A DNA stretch of 64,000 nucleotides from Lachnoclostridium edouardi (GCF_900240245.1 NZ_OESQ01000001.1:1247682-1311681), one strand, 5' to 3'; shown: positions 24,954 to 35,112, numbered from the stretch's first letter. Made by a program: numbers and translations. Notes: generated by a model not told the origin, from the letters alone.

Positions 24954-27020
24954 ATGTATTTAAAAAATTTAGCATACAAATACTTTGTATGTAAAAATGC
25001 CAATGTGCAATATGAATATGAAAAGTATGTAAATGAACATTTAGATGAACATAACAAAAAACGATTTGAACACTGGAAAATTTTGTTAAGACTAAAATAT
25101 CATTATCAGATTAGAAAAAAAAAGGAACATCTGTTTTATGATTTCAGTTTAAATCAAAATATAAATTTATCTCTATTAACAGGACCAGAATCAGAAGCTG
25201 CCTCCCGCCCTCCTGTATACCATTGGGTAAAGGGATTATTTGAATATGATATTATTTCCTTTGATGTTTTTGATACTCTTTTATTAAGAAAGGTTAATTT
25301 GCCTAGGGATGTCTTTTCTATCCTTGGAGAACAATTAGATATTTTAGATTTTAATAATATAAGATTTCAAGCTGAACAAGAAGCACGTAAATTGCATATG
25401 GCCCTTTATGGTAATACCGAGGTTACAATATTTGATATTTACGATTTGATTGAAAAGAAAACTGGATTAAAAAAGGATGAAGGAGTTAAAGCCGAATTTG
25501 AATTGGAAAAAGATCTTTGCTATGCAAATCCATATATGAAATGTGCCTTTGATATTTTAAAAGCCCGAGGAAAAAGAGTATTTATTTTATCGGATATGTA
25601 TTTTCCAAAAGAGTATATTAAAAAGCTATTAAATATAAATGGTTATGATGGATTCGAAGAGATTTTTGTTTCTTGTGACCTAAAAGGTGGAAAAAAGAGT
25701 GGTTTTATGTTCAAGTTTTTAAAAGAACGGCTAAGTTTAAATAGTAAAATTGTACATATTGGCGATAATCCAACAGCAGATATTCAACCTGCTTCCACAC
25801 TTGGTATTGATACACGATATTATGCGAATATTCAGACTTTGGGAAATGCTTATCGCGAAAAGGGAATGTCTCCCTTGATAAGATCTGCTTATGCCGGTTT
25901 AGTTAACGCTAAAATGCATATTGGCCTGGAACATTATACTACCCAATATGAATTTGGATATAATTATGGAGGCATTTTTGTATTAGGATATGTTCACTGG
26001 ATACATAAAAGGGCTAAAGAAAAAAAAATTGATAAACTGCTATTTATGGCACGTGATGGTTATATCTATAAAAAAATATATGATAAATTTTATAGTGATA
26101 TTCCAAGCGAATTAGTCTTTTGGTCACGAGAAGCCAGTTTAAAATACGCATGTGATTATAATAGAACAGACTTTTTGAATAGAGTTATAAATCAAAAGAT
26201 AGATAAGAATATAACAATAAAATCTTTGTTAACTAGTTTAGACCTGGATTCCTTAGTTGTTAAATTGAAACAATATAATCTGAAAGAAGACGAATTAATT
26301 CATGAAGGTAACAAAAAAGAATTATCAGAATTTTTAATTAAAAACTGGACGTTAATTTTAGAATATCAATCAAAAGGAGAAGAAGCCGCACATACTTATT
26401 ATTCAAAAATAATTGGTAATTCTAAAAACATTGCTTTGATAGATATTGGTTGGAGAGGTGACAATCAACTTGGATTAAAAAAGTTGATTGAAAAAAAGTG
26501 GAAAATGGACTGCACTGTATATTGTTTGATGGCCGGTTCAATTTTATCTGAAAAAAATCAAACTTTCATGTTAGAAGGGGTATTAGAATCTTATATGTTT
26601 TCCGTATTTAATAATACTTCTTTATACGCATCGTTTATAAAAAATTCGGCTATAAATATGGCTATTTTTGAAATGTTTTCACAAGCTCCTTTCCCATCTT
26701 TTTCAGGATTTGATAAAAACGGTAATTTAAAATTTGGATACGCTGAAGTAGAGAATTATGAAATTATTAAAGAAATATTAAAGGGCATTGAGGATTTTTG
26801 TGATGATTACAAATATTTCTTTGGGAAGTATCCATTTTTATTTAATATTCCGGGCTACGATGCCTATATTCCTTTTCGAGGAATTACTAAGGCATATAAC
26901 ATCGCTGAGAACGCTATTGGAGATGTGCATTTTCAACAGAGTGTAGGGCTAGACTATTCAAAACAGAAAGTAGAAAACTTTTCAAAAATCATGCGCCAAA
27001 GTATTCATAAAAATTTATAG
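24954..27020 (+). CDS. HAD/COG5610-type polysaccharide-locus protein
   Basis: A 688-residue protein. Residues ~90-310 form a HAD-like hydrolase domain with motif I DVFDTLL, motif II SDMYF and motif III/IV GDNPTADI. Residues ~320-650 are the conserved COG5610 partner region, starting KKIDKLLFMARDGYIYKKIY and including NIALIDIGWRGDNQLG. COG5610 proteins are common in capsule, O-antigen and teichoic-acid loci, but their reaction is not established; the HAD part suggests phosphate-ester chemistry. It is the first complete gene of the plus-strand cassette and paralogous to the proteins at 31729, 42459 and 45982. AAAGGA precedes the ATG. Confidence 0.85.
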   Translation: MYLKNLAYKYFVCKNANVQYEYEKYVNEHLDEHNKKRFEHWKILLRLKYHYQIRKKKEHLFYDFSLNQNINLSLLTGPESEAASRPPVYHWVKGLFEYDIISFDVFDTLLLRKVNLPRDVFSILGEQLDILDFNNIRFQAEQEARKLHMALYGNTEVTIFDIYDLIEKKTGLKKDEGVKAEFELEKDLCYANPYMKCAFDILKARGKRVFILSDMYFPKEYIKKLLNINGYDGFEEIFVSCDLKGGKKSGFMFKFLKERLSLNSKIVHIGDNPTADIQPASTLGIDTRYYANIQTLGNAYREKGMSPLIRSAYAGLVNAKMHIGLEHYTTQYEFGYNYGGIFVLGYVHWIHKRAKEKKIDKLLFMARDGYIYKKIYDKFYSDIPSELVFWSREASLKYACDYNRTDFLNRVINQKIDKNITIKSLLTSLDLDSLVVKLKQYNLKEDELIHEGNKKELSEFLIKNWTLILEYQSKGEEAAHTYYSKIIGNSKNIALIDIGWRGDNQLGLKKLIEKKWKMDCTVYCLMAGSILSEKNQTFMLEGVLESYMFSVFNNTSLYASFIKNSAINMAIFEMFSQAPFPSFSGFDKNGNLKFGYAEVENYEIIKEILKGIEDFCDDYKYFFGKYPFLFNIPGYDAYIPFRGITKAYNIAENAIGDVHFQQSVGLDYSKQKVENFSKIMRQSIHKNL

Positions 27021-27039
27021 GAAGATTTGAGGAAAAGAA

Positions 27040-28596
27040 ATGATTTTATATTATGCAGGAACATATTATCAATTGCTGTGCAGTATTTTACATAGAAGAA
27101 AGTATTATCCAAATAAACCTTCAATATTAATAGTGGATGTTTTTATCAAAAATAATACGCAATATTTTAAAAGAATATTAACTAATAAACTATTTGATGA
27201 GGTATATGCCTTAAATTATATTGCAATTAGAAATAATGATGAACATCTTTTTTTATCCCAGGCGGAAGAAGAATATAAAAGTAATATACCTTATGATTTA
27301 AAAGAATTCAATGAAGTTTATGTAGCAGGCGCTCACTTATGGTTTGGAATTTATTTGAGTTTAAAGAATATTAGTTTCTCTATGTTTGAAGAATGTAGTG
27401 GTATTTTAAGTAATATAGACAAACTGAGTGAAAATGTCAAAAATAGTTCAATATTTCAAGATAATTATGCTAAAAAATTCGGCCTTTATGACGGTAATAG
27501 TATGTTAATTAAAAAAGTATATTGTTCACTCATAAATCAGACTATTTCCTTAGATTCAAATAGATATTTTGATTTTAATGTATTAGATGAGCTAAAAAGT
27601 CTATCTAAAAATATGTTAAATCAAATTATCAGTATTTTTTTGAATACAAATGAATTTGCTGTTTCTATGAATAGCTGTTTATTATTAACACAACATTTTG
27701 CTAACTTAAATATTATAAGTTGGTCTCAGCAAAAAGAAATTTATAGCATAATTATTGATTACTTCACGGACAATAATACGCAACTAATTATTAAAACCCA
27801 TCCAGCAGATATTATGGATTATGAAAATATCTTTGAAAATGCTTTAATCATACGTGATTCTGTGCCATCTGAATTATTACCCTTTCTGTTTAAAGTACTA
27901 CCCAATAGTATTATAACAGTAAGCTCTACTGCCATAAATTTAATTGGTGAGTTTTTTAATAAAAAAATATCATTTGATTTTTTATATGAGAGTAATTACA
28001 AATTTACGCATAGTTATTACATTGCTTTAAAAATAACTGAAGATTATATAAACAGAGAATTTAATTTCTATGCATTTGGAGTGCATTGTATAACTTTTGA
28101 GAATTTACTAAAATATTCTGATCTTAGTCCCAGAAAAGTCCAATATTTATCGTCAGGAAGCGACCTGTTAAATATTCCGGATAATAGTGTGATCTATATT
28201 GATGATTACGAATTATTTGATTATTCCATAGATCAGATTAATTCAAAAGCTATTTTGATATTTTTACACTCAAAACAGGATAAACGTTGGATGAATAGTT
28301 TATTAATAAATTCAAAGAATTCATTATATCCTATTAAAATCCAAATGGAAAAAGCTTCTAGAATTACTACCTTAAATACAATTTATATCTATAACCAGGA
28401 AGGAGCTTTAAAAAAAATGAATAATGTAGAAAAATTGTTGCCATATCAAAATGCACGCTTATTTTCAGAACAATATGAAGGGGACGCATTATATATTCAA
28501 ATTTTAATGGGAATTTTAGAGGCTACTGAAAAGAGACTTTTATTTTATATTAATAGAGAGCAAGAATTATTAAAACAACTTGAAGAGAGGGGATAA
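27040..28596 (+). CDS. Sialyltransferase-like (GT52/polysialyltransferase-type) protein
   Basis: A 518-residue protein that begins MILYYAGTYYQLLCSILHRR like capsular sialyl- or polysialyltransferases. The two motifs shared by bacterial sialyltransferases are visible: the HP motif in IIKTHPADIMDYE (about residue 252) and the serine motif in ITVSSTAINLIGEF (about residue 305). These bind the CMP part of the donor. The remaining ~150 C-terminal residues are an extension I do not recognise. It lies next to a CMP-sugar synthetase gene, so it probably transfers the CMP-activated acidic sugar made by this cassette. Sequence match is by motif, so confidence is moderate. Confidence 0.65.
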   Translation: MILYYAGTYYQLLCSILHRRKYYPNKPSILIVDVFIKNNTQYFKRILTNKLFDEVYALNYIAIRNNDEHLFLSQAEEEYKSNIPYDLKEFNEVYVAGAHLWFGIYLSLKNISFSMFEECSGILSNIDKLSENVKNSSIFQDNYAKKFGLYDGNSMLIKKVYCSLINQTISLDSNRYFDFNVLDELKSLSKNMLNQIISIFLNTNEFAVSMNSCLLLTQHFANLNIISWSQQKEIYSIIIDYFTDNNTQLIIKTHPADIMDYENIFENALIIRDSVPSELLPFLFKVLPNSIITVSSTAINLIGEFFNKKISFDFLYESNYKFTHSYYIALKITEDYINREFNFYAFGVHCITFENLLKYSDLSPRKVQYLSSGSDLLNIPDNSVIYIDDYELFDYSIDQINSKAILIFLHSKQDKRWMNSLLINSKNSLYPIKIQMEKASRITTLNTIYIYNQEGALKKMNNVEKLLPYQNARLFSEQYEGDALYIQILMGILEATEKRLLFYINREQELLKQLEERG

Positions 28597-28602
28597 GAAA
28601 TT

Positions 28603-29343
28603 ATGAAGTTTGTAGGAGTAATACCCGCACGATATAAATCATCAAGGTTTCCAGGGAAACCGTTAGCAAATATTTGTGGAAAACCCATGATATGGTGGGT
28701 TTATCAGCAATGTTTAAAAGTAAAAGAGCTAGAGGCTATATATGTTGCAACTGATAGTGAAGTCATTTTTGAAAAATGTAAAGAACTAAACTTAGAAGTA
28801 ATAATGACATCTGATAATCCAACAGGAAGCGATAGAGTGGCAGAAGCTGCAGAGCATATAGAAGCCCAATATTTTATTAACATACAGGGGGATGAACCTA
28901 TTATTGAACCAGAAATGATTCGACAAGTTATTCGACTATTCGATGATCCAACAGTTTATTTTGCGACTTTAAAAAAGGAAATTACAGATCCTTATATTAT
29001 TAATTCCATAAATACAGTTAAGGTTGTAACGGATATTAATCAGGATGCAATGTTTTTTTCAAGATCTATAATTCCCTCTAATCTAAAAGATGGCGTATTG
29101 TCAAAAACATATCGTCATGTTGGAATCTATGCATATACAAAAGATTTTCTTTGTAAATTTCATCATTTAGATCAGACAAATCTGGAACTAGGGGAAGGAA
29201 TAGAACCTTTAAGAGCTTTAGAGAATGGATACAAAATAAGAGTTGGTGAAACTTGTTTTGATAGCATAGGTGTAGATATTCCAAATCATATTTTAGATGT
29301 AGAAAAAATCATAAAAGAAAGGACTAGTAATGAAAAACGGTAA
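28603..29343 (+). CDS. KdsB-like 3-deoxy-manno-octulosonate cytidylyltransferase
   Basis: A 246-residue nucleotidyltransferase highly typical of KdsB. It has the N-terminal IPARYKSSRFPGKPLANICGKP, the metal-binding INIQGDEPII, TDSEVIFEKC, and HVGIYAYTKDFL near residue 170. The family activates Kdo or 8-amino-Kdo with CTP to give the CMP-sugar. Kdo is normally a Gram-negative sugar, so its presence in a Firmicute-like locus is notable. No KdsA or KdsD gene is adjacent; instead an aldolase-family gene follows with a 14-base overlap, implying tight translational coupling. The real substrate may be a different 3-deoxy-2-ulosonic acid. Confidence 0.85.
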   Translation: MKFVGVIPARYKSSRFPGKPLANICGKPMIWWVYQQCLKVKELEAIYVATDSEVIFEKCKELNLEVIMTSDNPTGSDRVAEAAEHIEAQYFINIQGDEPIIEPEMIRQVIRLFDDPTVYFATLKKEITDPYIINSINTVKVVTDINQDAMFFSRSIIPSNLKDGVLSKTYRHVGIYAYTKDFLCKFHHLDQTNLELGEGIEPLRALENGYKIRVGETCFDSIGVDIPNHILDVEKIIKERTSNEKR

Positions 29344-30946
29344 AATTTTAGATTGTACTTTGCGGGATGGAGCTTATCTTCTAAATAAAAAATTTGGAGA
29401 GAGAAATATTTTAGGAATTATAGATGGATTGCAGCGTGCGAATATTGACTTGATCGAAATAGGTTTTCTTCAAGACACTGGAATGGATGTAGGAAAAACT
29501 GTTTACTTTAATAGCAAGGATGCAGCTAAAGTCCTTTCTTCAAAGAAATCTGATATTTTATATACAGTATTGGCTGATTTTAGTCGATACACTATTTCTA
29601 ATTTAGACATAAATGACGGCCGTTCATTTGATGCGGTTCGCGCTTGTTTTTTTAAGCATGAGCGTTTTGATGTAATTGACTTTTGTCGTGCTATTAAAGA
29701 AAAAGGATATAAAGTTTTTGTACAACCTGTTGATATTATGGGATATACAGAAAATGAATTGCTAGATCTAATTCAAGCGGTGAATACAATTGAACCTTAC
29801 TGTTTTTCTATTGTGGATACATTTGGATCTATGTATTTAACGGATCTACGACGAATTTATTCTGTTATTCATAAACATCTAATTAGTTCCAGTGCTATTG
29901 GTTTTCACTCACATAATAATATGCAAATGTCAAATGCGTTATCTCAAGAATTTTTGTCAATTCTGGATAAACAACGATTAGGAATTATTGATGCGACTTT
30001 ATCAGGAATGGGGAGGGGCGCAGGAAATACACCAACTGAGTTAATAGCACAATATATGAATCAACATCTCTCATATAATTATAATATGGATGTTATCTTA
30101 GATATTATAGATAATTATATGGAAAATATCCGTTCTAGATGTATTTGGGGATATTCAACGGATTATTTTATTGCGGGATGTTACAGTGCCCATGTAAATA
30201 ATATTGGATATTTAAAAAAGAAAAATAGTATTCGTTCAAGGGATATCAAACATATTATTAATAGTTTAAATACTCTCCAACGGAAAAGATATGATTATGA
30301 TTTACTAGAATCTCTTTATATACAGCTTTTAAAAACGGACATTGATGATAATAATACAGTCAAAGAACTCTCTGAGAAATTGCATGGTAAAAATATTGTG
30401 ATTATAGCTCCTGGAAAATCTGTACGTGATGAAAAAGATATTATACGAAAATATATCAAAGAAAAACAAAGTATAGTTATAAATATAAATTTTTTAGATA
30501 AAGAAATAGACAATAATTATATATATATAAATAATATAAAGAGATACGATTATTGGAAATCGCAACAAGAGTTCATAGACTGCCCTAAAATTATTACCTC
30601 TAATATTACAACTAATCCGGAAAAAAATATGTATTTAGTTTCCTTTTTACGTCTATTTAAAAGTGGATGGTTACATAATGATAATTCAACACTTATGTTG
30701 TTGAGATTATTAGATGAAATACATGTAAAATCTATTGGAATTGCTGGGCTAGACGGATATGGAAAAGAAAAAAACTATTATAGCGATGAACTTTCTTTAG
30801 CCAATACACACGATCATCCGGATGAACTTAATAAAGAAATATCTTCAATGTTGAAGGATTACTTCAATGTAAGAAAACATAAAGATACAACTGTAGAATT
30901 TATTACACAATCTATATTTCAATCCATACTTTTAGGTGGAGAATAA
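29330..30946 (+). CDS. DRE-TIM aldolase-like domain fused to a C-terminal Rossmann-like domain
   Basis: A 538-residue fusion. Residues ~1-275 are an HMGL-type (DRE-TIM) metallolyase: ILDCTLRDGAYL with the Asp-Arg-Glu-like signature, the GFHSHNNMQMSNAL metal-binding histidines, and ATLSGMGRGAGNTPTE. This family includes 4-hydroxy-2-oxovalerate aldolases and isopropylmalate-type synthases. Residues ~345-538 start NIVIIAPGKSVRDE and contain IGIAGLDGYG, resembling DUF115/GT42-like Rossmann proteins; the assignment is tentative. With KdsB-like and KdsC-like neighbours, the aldolase part may build the carbon chain of a 3-deoxy-ulosonate in place of KdsA. That role is inference. Confidence 0.75.
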   Translation: MKNGKILDCTLRDGAYLLNKKFGERNILGIIDGLQRANIDLIEIGFLQDTGMDVGKTVYFNSKDAAKVLSSKKSDILYTVLADFSRYTISNLDINDGRSFDAVRACFFKHERFDVIDFCRAIKEKGYKVFVQPVDIMGYTENELLDLIQAVNTIEPYCFSIVDTFGSMYLTDLRRIYSVIHKHLISSSAIGFHSHNNMQMSNALSQEFLSILDKQRLGIIDATLSGMGRGAGNTPTELIAQYMNQHLSYNYNMDVILDIIDNYMENIRSRCIWGYSTDYFIAGCYSAHVNNIGYLKKKNSIRSRDIKHIINSLNTLQRKRYDYDLLESLYIQLLKTDIDDNNTVKELSEKLHGKNIVIIAPGKSVRDEKDIIRKYIKEKQSIVININFLDKEIDNNYIYINNIKRYDYWKSQQEFIDCPKIITSNITTNPEKNMYLVSFLRLFKSGWLHNDNSTLMLLRLLDEIHVKSIGIAGLDGYGKEKNYYSDELSLANTHDHPDELNKEISSMLKDYFNVRKHKDTTVEFITQSIFQSILLGGE

Positions 30947-30954
30947 TAAATAAT

Positions 30955-31437
30955 ATGAAAGCAATAGTATTTGATGTTGATGGAACGTTAACAGATGGTA
31001 AAATCTACATAGGTAATGATGGGGAGATAATGAAGGCCTTTGATGTTAAAGATGGTTGTGGCATCCATGACTTATTACCTAAAAAGCAGATTATGCCTAT
31101 TATAATTACAGCTAGAAATTCATCTATTTTAAAAAATAGATGCTTTGAACTGGGTATCACCCATTATTATCAAGGATGTCGAAATAAAGTAGAAAAGATT
31201 TGTGAAATTGCTCAGGAATTAGGTATAGAACAAAATTCTCGTGGTTTATATGAAGAAATAGCCTATATTGGCGACGATATAATAGATATTCCAGCAATGA
31301 ATATCTGTGGGGTAAAAGGATGTCCCCAAGATGCAGTAGAAGAAGTAAAAAGAATAGTAGATTTCATATCTAAAAAGACTGGAGGAAATGGAGCTGTAAG
31401 AGATTTTATAGAATGGATTATAAAAAATAAATGTTAG
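30955..31437 (+). CDS. KdsC-like HAD phosphatase
   Basis: A 160-residue small HAD phosphatase without a cap domain, the size of KdsC. Motif I is VFDVDGTLTDGKIYI, followed by FDVKDGCGIHDL, the second motif ITARNSSILKNR, and the last motif YIGDDIIDIPAM. KdsC and the related NeuC-fused and 2-keto-3-deoxynononate phosphatases remove phosphate from 2-keto-3-deoxy sugar acids before CMP activation. It completes a set with the aldolase fusion and KdsB-like genes. The ATG is 8 bases past the previous stop with GGAG upstream, and the cassette ends with a strong terminator. Confidence 0.85.
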   Translation: MKAIVFDVDGTLTDGKIYIGNDGEIMKAFDVKDGCGIHDLLPKKQIMPIIITARNSSILKNRCFELGITHYYQGCRNKVEKICEIAQELGIEQNSRGLYEEIAYIGDDIIDIPAMNICGVKGCPQDAVEEVKRIVDFISKKTGGNGAVRDFIEWIIKNKC

Positions 31438-31596
31438 TATTTTCTTATCAGATAAAATAAAAAGCCAAATGGATATTTCTAATATTACGGCACTGATTCC
31501 TCTTACATATAAAAAAAGAAACTACTTCTACTGTATTTCCACGTATCTAAAGTCTTTATAGATACAGTTTAATCTATTTTCTGAATTTAATTTTCC

Positions 31597-31649
31597 GGGA
31601 GGGGGATTTCAGAAGTAGATTACCCATCTACTTCTGAAACAGCTCCTTT
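31597..31649 (+). terminator. Terminator between the convergent cassettes
   Basis: A perfect 14-bp stem (TTTCAGAAGTAGAT at 31607-31620, complement at 31626-31639), extended by GGAG/CTCC pairing and followed by TTTTTT on the plus strand. It ends the plus-strand cassette. The rest of 31438-31728 shows no gene; a small CCCC/GGGG hairpin near 31711-31722 could serve the minus strand. Confidence 0.85.
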
Positions 31650-31728
31650 TTTGTCTTAAAACAGGAAAGTGTGTGTCTCAAAATTATCGTTTTAGATGAT
31701 TAAGTGGTATCCCCCCTCTGGGGAAAAA

Positions 31729-34700
31729 TCAAGTTGTATGTTTTGTCTTAAATACATGTTCTATGTATTCTGCAGCCATGTCTATAGATTTTCCATAATG
31801 AAGCTCACGACTTAACAGATCATCAAATAAATAATACTTCACCATCTGAGCAATATGAGTTTTAAATGCTAGCTCTTGTTTTTCGGTAAATCCTAATACA
31901 AGAGCTTGTTTGATCTGTGACTCAATGTCCTCTTTTATGAATGCCTCATAAGTACAATTTTTACCACGTAATTGAGTGTATCCTAACATAAGAGTAGGCT
32001 TTTTGCGTATTGTAGAAATATATCCAGTTTGGGACAGGATAGTTATTGTTAAATCTGAAAAGTCAATAATCTCGTTAATATCAATATCTGTAATTACTGT
32101 AACATTTTGAGGTAAACTTGCTGTGGTACACCCCAGCATATTCATAATAGGATGAGGCTTATATAATAAATTCCAATTATTTTTTTTAGCTAATTCAGCT
32201 AAGTAAACAACTGCTTCATCACTACTCTTAAAAATAGGAGAATGATATTTTTGAGTGTGTGAAGTATATGGACATAAACCTGATTCAAAATCATTTTGAC
32301 CTGCGACAAAAATAGTAGGCCGTGATTTATCAATTTTTTGTAATATATTTTCGGCCTTTTCCGAAGATTTTTGTACATTACGGTTTAATTTTGAAGATTG
32401 CAAATAATCCCAAATTATATCTGCTCGGTGTAAATCATAATCACTTACTGGTTCTTTGATAAATGTATCATAATGGATAGATGGATAGCTTTCACCCATT
32501 TGTCCAAGATTTTCTAAAGCAAGCGTTCCTGGGAGACTTCCAAATTCCATATAAATCGTAGGAATATTTTTACTTTTAGCTATCTCATTGATAATATGGT
32601 GCAATGCATGAAATTGATTCCACATAATAATTCCTACAGGTTTTATTAGTTCAAATACCTGGGAATAATATTTATCAGAACAATAACATAACATTTGGGC
32701 ATATGTCTCAGTCATATCTTTATGGCGTTGCGTCCAATTATCTTTTGCCCAACATAATGCACTGTTTGAAGAAACATATTTTTGAATTTCTGTGGGAAGA
32801 ATTACATTTTTTTCCGGTGCATATTTATTTTTCCCCAATAATTCAGGTACAATGACAGAATAAAATTTAATTTTCCGTTGAGTTGTTTCAAGAGAGGCAT
32901 AAGTAGCCTCTGATAGTAAAACCATATTATAGCCATGTTCCCATAATATAGTTGCTAGACCATTTAGATAATTACAAATGCCTTTGTCAAAGGATACCAT
33001 ATCACCTACAATAACTATATTATTATGGTCATTCAAAAGATCACTATTTCTTAGAATCTCTAAATTATCATCTATTTGCGCAATATATGGCAATATGTCA
33101 TGTTTTTTAATTTCCAACTTATTAGAAAAATTACGTAAAGAAAAATATACCTTTTTGGCATATGGCAATAAGTGCATTTTATCTAAACAATTATATACTG
33201 AAGATCTAAAATTACTTTTGGTCACTGTAATTGCTGCTGTGCTTGTTTTAGGAACCTTGAAGTGTGATAAATACCAACGTTCATATAAATCTTTGTTTTG
33301 AGTAATAAAACCAGAATCCTTAAACTGCAAATTTAACATTGCTTTTCCATCTTTTTCACATGGAGATTTAAGAAAATGAACAAGTAATTCAAAGTGTAAA
33401 TAATGGTCAAAGTGTAGTTGCGGAATATCTTTGTTAAACAGTGCAATAAATTTTTCGCAATATTTGATAATCTGATCCTGAACAGAAAGTATTGAGGGAT
33501 TTTCATCACTATCATCCTTTATAATAGAAAAACCATTTTTATTTTTCAAAATATCAATAGCACTTCCCTCATGCAAACTAATAACATCCTCTAAAAGCGC
33601 ATGGAGTATCTTTGTCTCAGTAGGAATATTAAACCCGTATTGAACATAGGATTTTAAATTATATTCTTTGTTAGATGAAGTATTCAATAAAGGAGTTGCA
33701 AGAAAATGGTAACCAATATTAGAGATCCCTATTTCATCCTTTAAAAAACGACTTACGCTACCTCTATAACCAATATCGAAACATGCTATGTTTTTATCAG
33801 AATTTTCTATACAACTTTTACAATACTCGTCAATAACTTTAACTTTAGAAAAAGCATACTTATTAAATAAAGGCTCTAATTCACTTAAAAAGGAAAGATA
33901 TTTTTCACTTTTTCCAATTTCGTTTTTACTACTTCCATATCCGTGTTTTAAAAAGATTGAAAGTGCTTGTATCTTATCTCTATCTTCTGTAATTAATAAT
34001 CGTTTAGTAATGAAATCATAAACAGACATTTTGGGATCTGCAGGAAGATCAAAGATACTACTAAATAATCCATTTTCTTTCTTGCTTGCATAAAAATATC
34101 TGATTTTTCTTGATAAATATATTGGTTTTAATTTTGGCGCCTTTGGATAATATTCTGTTAACTTATTATAAATTTTTTCAGGAATGTATCCATCTCGATA
34201 GGCTAGTAATAATTTATCTATATGATTGTTTATAGAATCTTCTAATATCCACTTTGTAGCTGATAGCAAAAAGGGAGCGGTTAAATAGGCCAAATTTTTA
34301 ATATCTCCATTTAAGATCGAATAAGAAGCAAATGGGAAAAATGGATCATCAAACATATCGTTTGCTAAAAATCCAATTAAAAAGGTATTGTCAGTATCAG
34401 CATGATTATTAGTAATCAAACGATTCCACTCTTTTTTACTCTTAAATATACTAATAGCACTTGGTACGTGCTCTGCATTTAAGCCTATACTTTTAGCTTG
34501 GCGAACATCAGCAGAAGAATTGTCACCAATGTGTATAATTTGGGAGGCCTTGATTCCCTTCTGGGCATAATCAGCTATAATTTCCTGATATATTTTTCCA
34601 GTTCCTTTTGCTTTTCCAATCTCGCATGAAAGGTAGAAGTGTTTATAACCAGTATATCCATTTTTTTTAAGAACTCTTTCTAAAAAATCTTTTGGCAAAT

Positions 34701-35112
34701 ACATATCTGAAGTTATAATTACTTCTTTTCCAGCATCAAGAGCTTTGTAAAAAACATCTTTTATTGACTGCCTAGCATATAAATACTGTTCTTCCACATC
34801 CAGTTCAATTTCCATAATGTTCTTTGCCTTTTCAGCAGATATAGAAAATAAATTTGAAAATTGTTTATAAATATCCTCAAGTTGTATATCATCTACATTA
34901 AAAGGTTTTTGTTTCCTAGCCTCTTGCTCTGCTGTTTTACGCATCTCTTTAAAAGTAATAGGTGAAAAACCAGCTCTTTTTCCAATAATTTTAAATAAAT
35001 CTGTAGGAACAACTGTAGGACGTACAAGTAAAGTATCAAATATGTCAAAACTTACTACCTTTATTGAGTTATCTGTAATTCGGCATATCAATTTATCTAA
35101 TTTTTCAGACAT
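31729..35112 (-). CDS. HAD-COG5610 protein fused to a capsule glycosyltransferase-like domain
   Basis: A 1127-residue multidomain protein. Residues ~1-225 are a HAD domain (DIFDTLLVRP, TSDMYL, GDNSSADV). Residues ~230-640 are the COG5610 partner region (KLLLAYRDGYIPEKIY, NIACFDIGYRGSVSRFL). Residues ~665-1127 resemble the capsule polysaccharide biosynthesis family that includes the Kdo transferases KpsC/KpsS: NIVIVGDMVSFDKGI, IYMEFGSLPGTL, LLYKPHPIMN and DLTITILSQTGY. The C-terminal assignment rests on motif resemblance. It is the last gene of the minus-strand cassette, beginning with GGAGG upstream of ATG 35112. It is the only COG5610 protein in the window with a third domain. Confidence 0.78.
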   Translation of the reverse strand: MSEKLDKLICRITDNSIKVVSFDIFDTLLVRPTVVPTDLFKIIGKRAGFSPITFKEMRKTAEQEARKQKPFNVDDIQLEDIYKQFSNLFSISAEKAKNIMEIELDVEEQYLYARQSIKDVFYKALDAGKEVIITSDMYLPKDFLERVLKKNGYTGYKHFYLSCEIGKAKGTGKIYQEIIADYAQKGIKASQIIHIGDNSSADVRQAKSIGLNAEHVPSAISIFKSKKEWNRLITNNHADTDNTFLIGFLANDMFDDPFFPFASYSILNGDIKNLAYLTAPFLLSATKWILEDSINNHIDKLLLAYRDGYIPEKIYNKLTEYYPKAPKLKPIYLSRKIRYFYASKKENGLFSSIFDLPADPKMSVYDFITKRLLITEDRDKIQALSIFLKHGYGSSKNEIGKSEKYLSFLSELEPLFNKYAFSKVKVIDEYCKSCIENSDKNIACFDIGYRGSVSRFLKDEIGISNIGYHFLATPLLNTSSNKEYNLKSYVQYGFNIPTETKILHALLEDVISLHEGSAIDILKNKNGFSIIKDDSDENPSILSVQDQIIKYCEKFIALFNKDIPQLHFDHYLHFELLVHFLKSPCEKDGKAMLNLQFKDSGFITQNKDLYERWYLSHFKVPKTSTAAITVTKSNFRSSVYNCLDKMHLLPYAKKVYFSLRNFSNKLEIKKHDILPYIAQIDDNLEILRNSDLLNDHNNIVIVGDMVSFDKGICNYLNGLATILWEHGYNMVLLSEATYASLETTQRKIKFYSVIVPELLGKNKYAPEKNVILPTEIQKYVSSNSALCWAKDNWTQRHKDMTETYAQMLCYCSDKYYSQVFELIKPVGIIMWNQFHALHHIINEIAKSKNIPTIYMEFGSLPGTLALENLGQMGESYPSIHYDTFIKEPVSDYDLHRADIIWDYLQSSKLNRNVQKSSEKAENILQKIDKSRPTIFVAGQNDFESGLCPYTSHTQKYHSPIFKSSDEAVVYLAELAKKNNWNLLYKPHPIMNMLGCTTASLPQNVTVITDIDINEIIDFSDLTITILSQTGYISTIRKKPTLMLGYTQLRGKNCTYEAFIKEDIESQIKQALVLGFTEKQELAFKTHIAQMVKYYLFDDLLSRELHYGKSIDMAAEYIEHVFKTKHTT

